Shown in pieces: positions 63,153 to 64,000 of a stretch of DNA of 64,000 bases (position 1 is its first letter; the number at the start of each line of letters is the position of its first letter). The stretch comes from Microglena sp. YARC (taxonomy: Eukaryota > Chlorophyta > Chlorophyceae > Chlamydomonadales > Chlamydomonadaceae): positions 89,064,823-89,128,822 of the forward strand of contig CM039463.1 of NCBI GenBank assembly GCA_022414725.1, read 5' to 3'. A program made the translations under genes and the position numbers. The notes under the pieces are model-generated. The model did no database searches. It was not told the DNA's origin and worked only from the letters and a program-made list of their open reading frames with translations.

Positions 63153-64000
63153 AGAAATCATGGTCGTGGTCGTGGTCGCGGTCGTGGTGGTGTCATCATC
63201 GCGTACCCACGTGCCATGGGCGTGCGAAGTGTAACCGACTTGCAACCGACTTTTCGTACACCCAAGTCTTCGCCCAGCGATTTCAATTGCCGAAACAGCA
63301 GATGCGCTAAGCTATGCGCGCGCGCTCATTTCATGTCCACAACTGCCTCCCATACTGTGACTGCAATGAATTGCAATGAAATGAGTGAAGAGATCCTCTC
63401 CTCGGAGGTCATTTGCTGACCCTCAGATCGCTTTGCACGGCACTCAGAATAATAGTTTTCAGTGTATTGCTTCACGGAGCGACCTGCGGCTCATGCTCTA
63501 GAACTTTCACTTCGGCCCATGATTCGGCTGGCCCTTGACTTACACTTGGCTCACGCATGCGCACTTCTTTCTTCATCTCAGCATTACATTCATCATCGCA
63601 TTATGCTATCACATAGCTTGAGTCGCTATCACATCGCCTGATTCGTGATTGGAGGTAGTTGACTTCCATTCTCCAGCCTTTCTGCAGGCTCTATTGATAC
63701 ATTCATCTTGCTGCGAGCTTAGACACTGGCGCGGCTCATGGTATCTCTGCACGATCTAAGTCCCTGCAACCCTGTGACGTTCTTCCGACGTCCGACTTCC
63801 TTCTTGCTGCGTGCTCCTTGCACCGCGTGCAATACCTCTTCAAGATCTTCCCCCCACCCCACCCCACACCACTCACACCCTGCAACAATAAGGTTATTTT
63901 CGCGCTGAGCTGTAGCGAGTGCGTGACAGAGTTGACCGAGCGAAGGCCCTTTCGGGAAACAGCTTGCACGCCCAACCAGGTATCTATGCGCGAAGAGGAA
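63153..64000. other. Unassigned right end
   Basis: A GGTCGTGGTCGCGG repeat (63158-63190) precedes sequence without recognisable coding or element structure. Upstream golgin exons could lie beyond the window edge. Confidence 0.4.

Overview
The window is nuclear DNA of a eukaryote with a repeat-rich genome. It holds GT-AG introns of up to about 5 kb, Copia and LINE retrotransposons, small inverted-repeat DNA elements, and short CCCTAAA-type runs inside an intron. An algal (green-lineage, prasinophyte-like) host is my guess from this combination, not something the sequence proves. I see no bacterial-style operon, rRNA gene, CRISPR array or convincing tRNA gene.

Layout. 1-7318: two related Copia-type copies read on the minus strand. 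They comprise an intact protease-integrase frame, a frameshifted gag and a decayed second copy, with LTR-like blocks placed in INVERTED orientation. 7319-10500: no recognisable gene. 10501-11500: assembly gap (N). 11501-20385: an indel-riddled second version of about 2280-10500, which looks like uncorrected long-read sequence or a noisy allele. 20386-24700: G-runs, small repeats and one decayed coding region. 24723-36648 (+): a gene I identify as protein N-terminal glutamine amidohydrolase (NTAQ1), in at least six exons. 36649-43319: the intergenic stretch between two convergent genes, full of LINE ends and tandem arrays. 43320-60872 (-): a second gene, nine exons found, encoding a long coiled-coil protein with a C-terminal membrane anchor that matches golgin-84 (GOLGA5 family). 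Its first exon(s) were not found. 60880-64000: microsatellite-tailed dispersed elements.

Both genes were assembled by hand from splice sites, and the reading phases agree at almost every junction. The proteins have unrelated jobs: N-terminal Gln deamidation feeding the Arg/N-degron pathway, and Golgi vesicle tethering.

The most striking signal is how the introns are built. Next to most exons of both genes, the splice site plus the adjoining end of the exon has been copied repeatedly into the intron or 3' flank, giving minisatellites with about 50-215 bp units. Examples are the acceptor of the last NTAQ1 exon (about 10 copies) and its stop-codon end (about 10 copies), whole exon-intron units of golgin exons 6 and 7, a piece of the golgin membrane-anchor exon expanded into an 88-bp array, and acceptor copies beside golgin exons 1, 2, 3, 4, 8 and 9. 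A 3-kb ACATAAGTACATAATACGTACA array appears to have grown from the 3' tail of a truncated LINE. An 829-bp TA-flanked inverted-repeat element in a golgin intron carries a short open frame with a PCNA-binding (PIP-box) motif.
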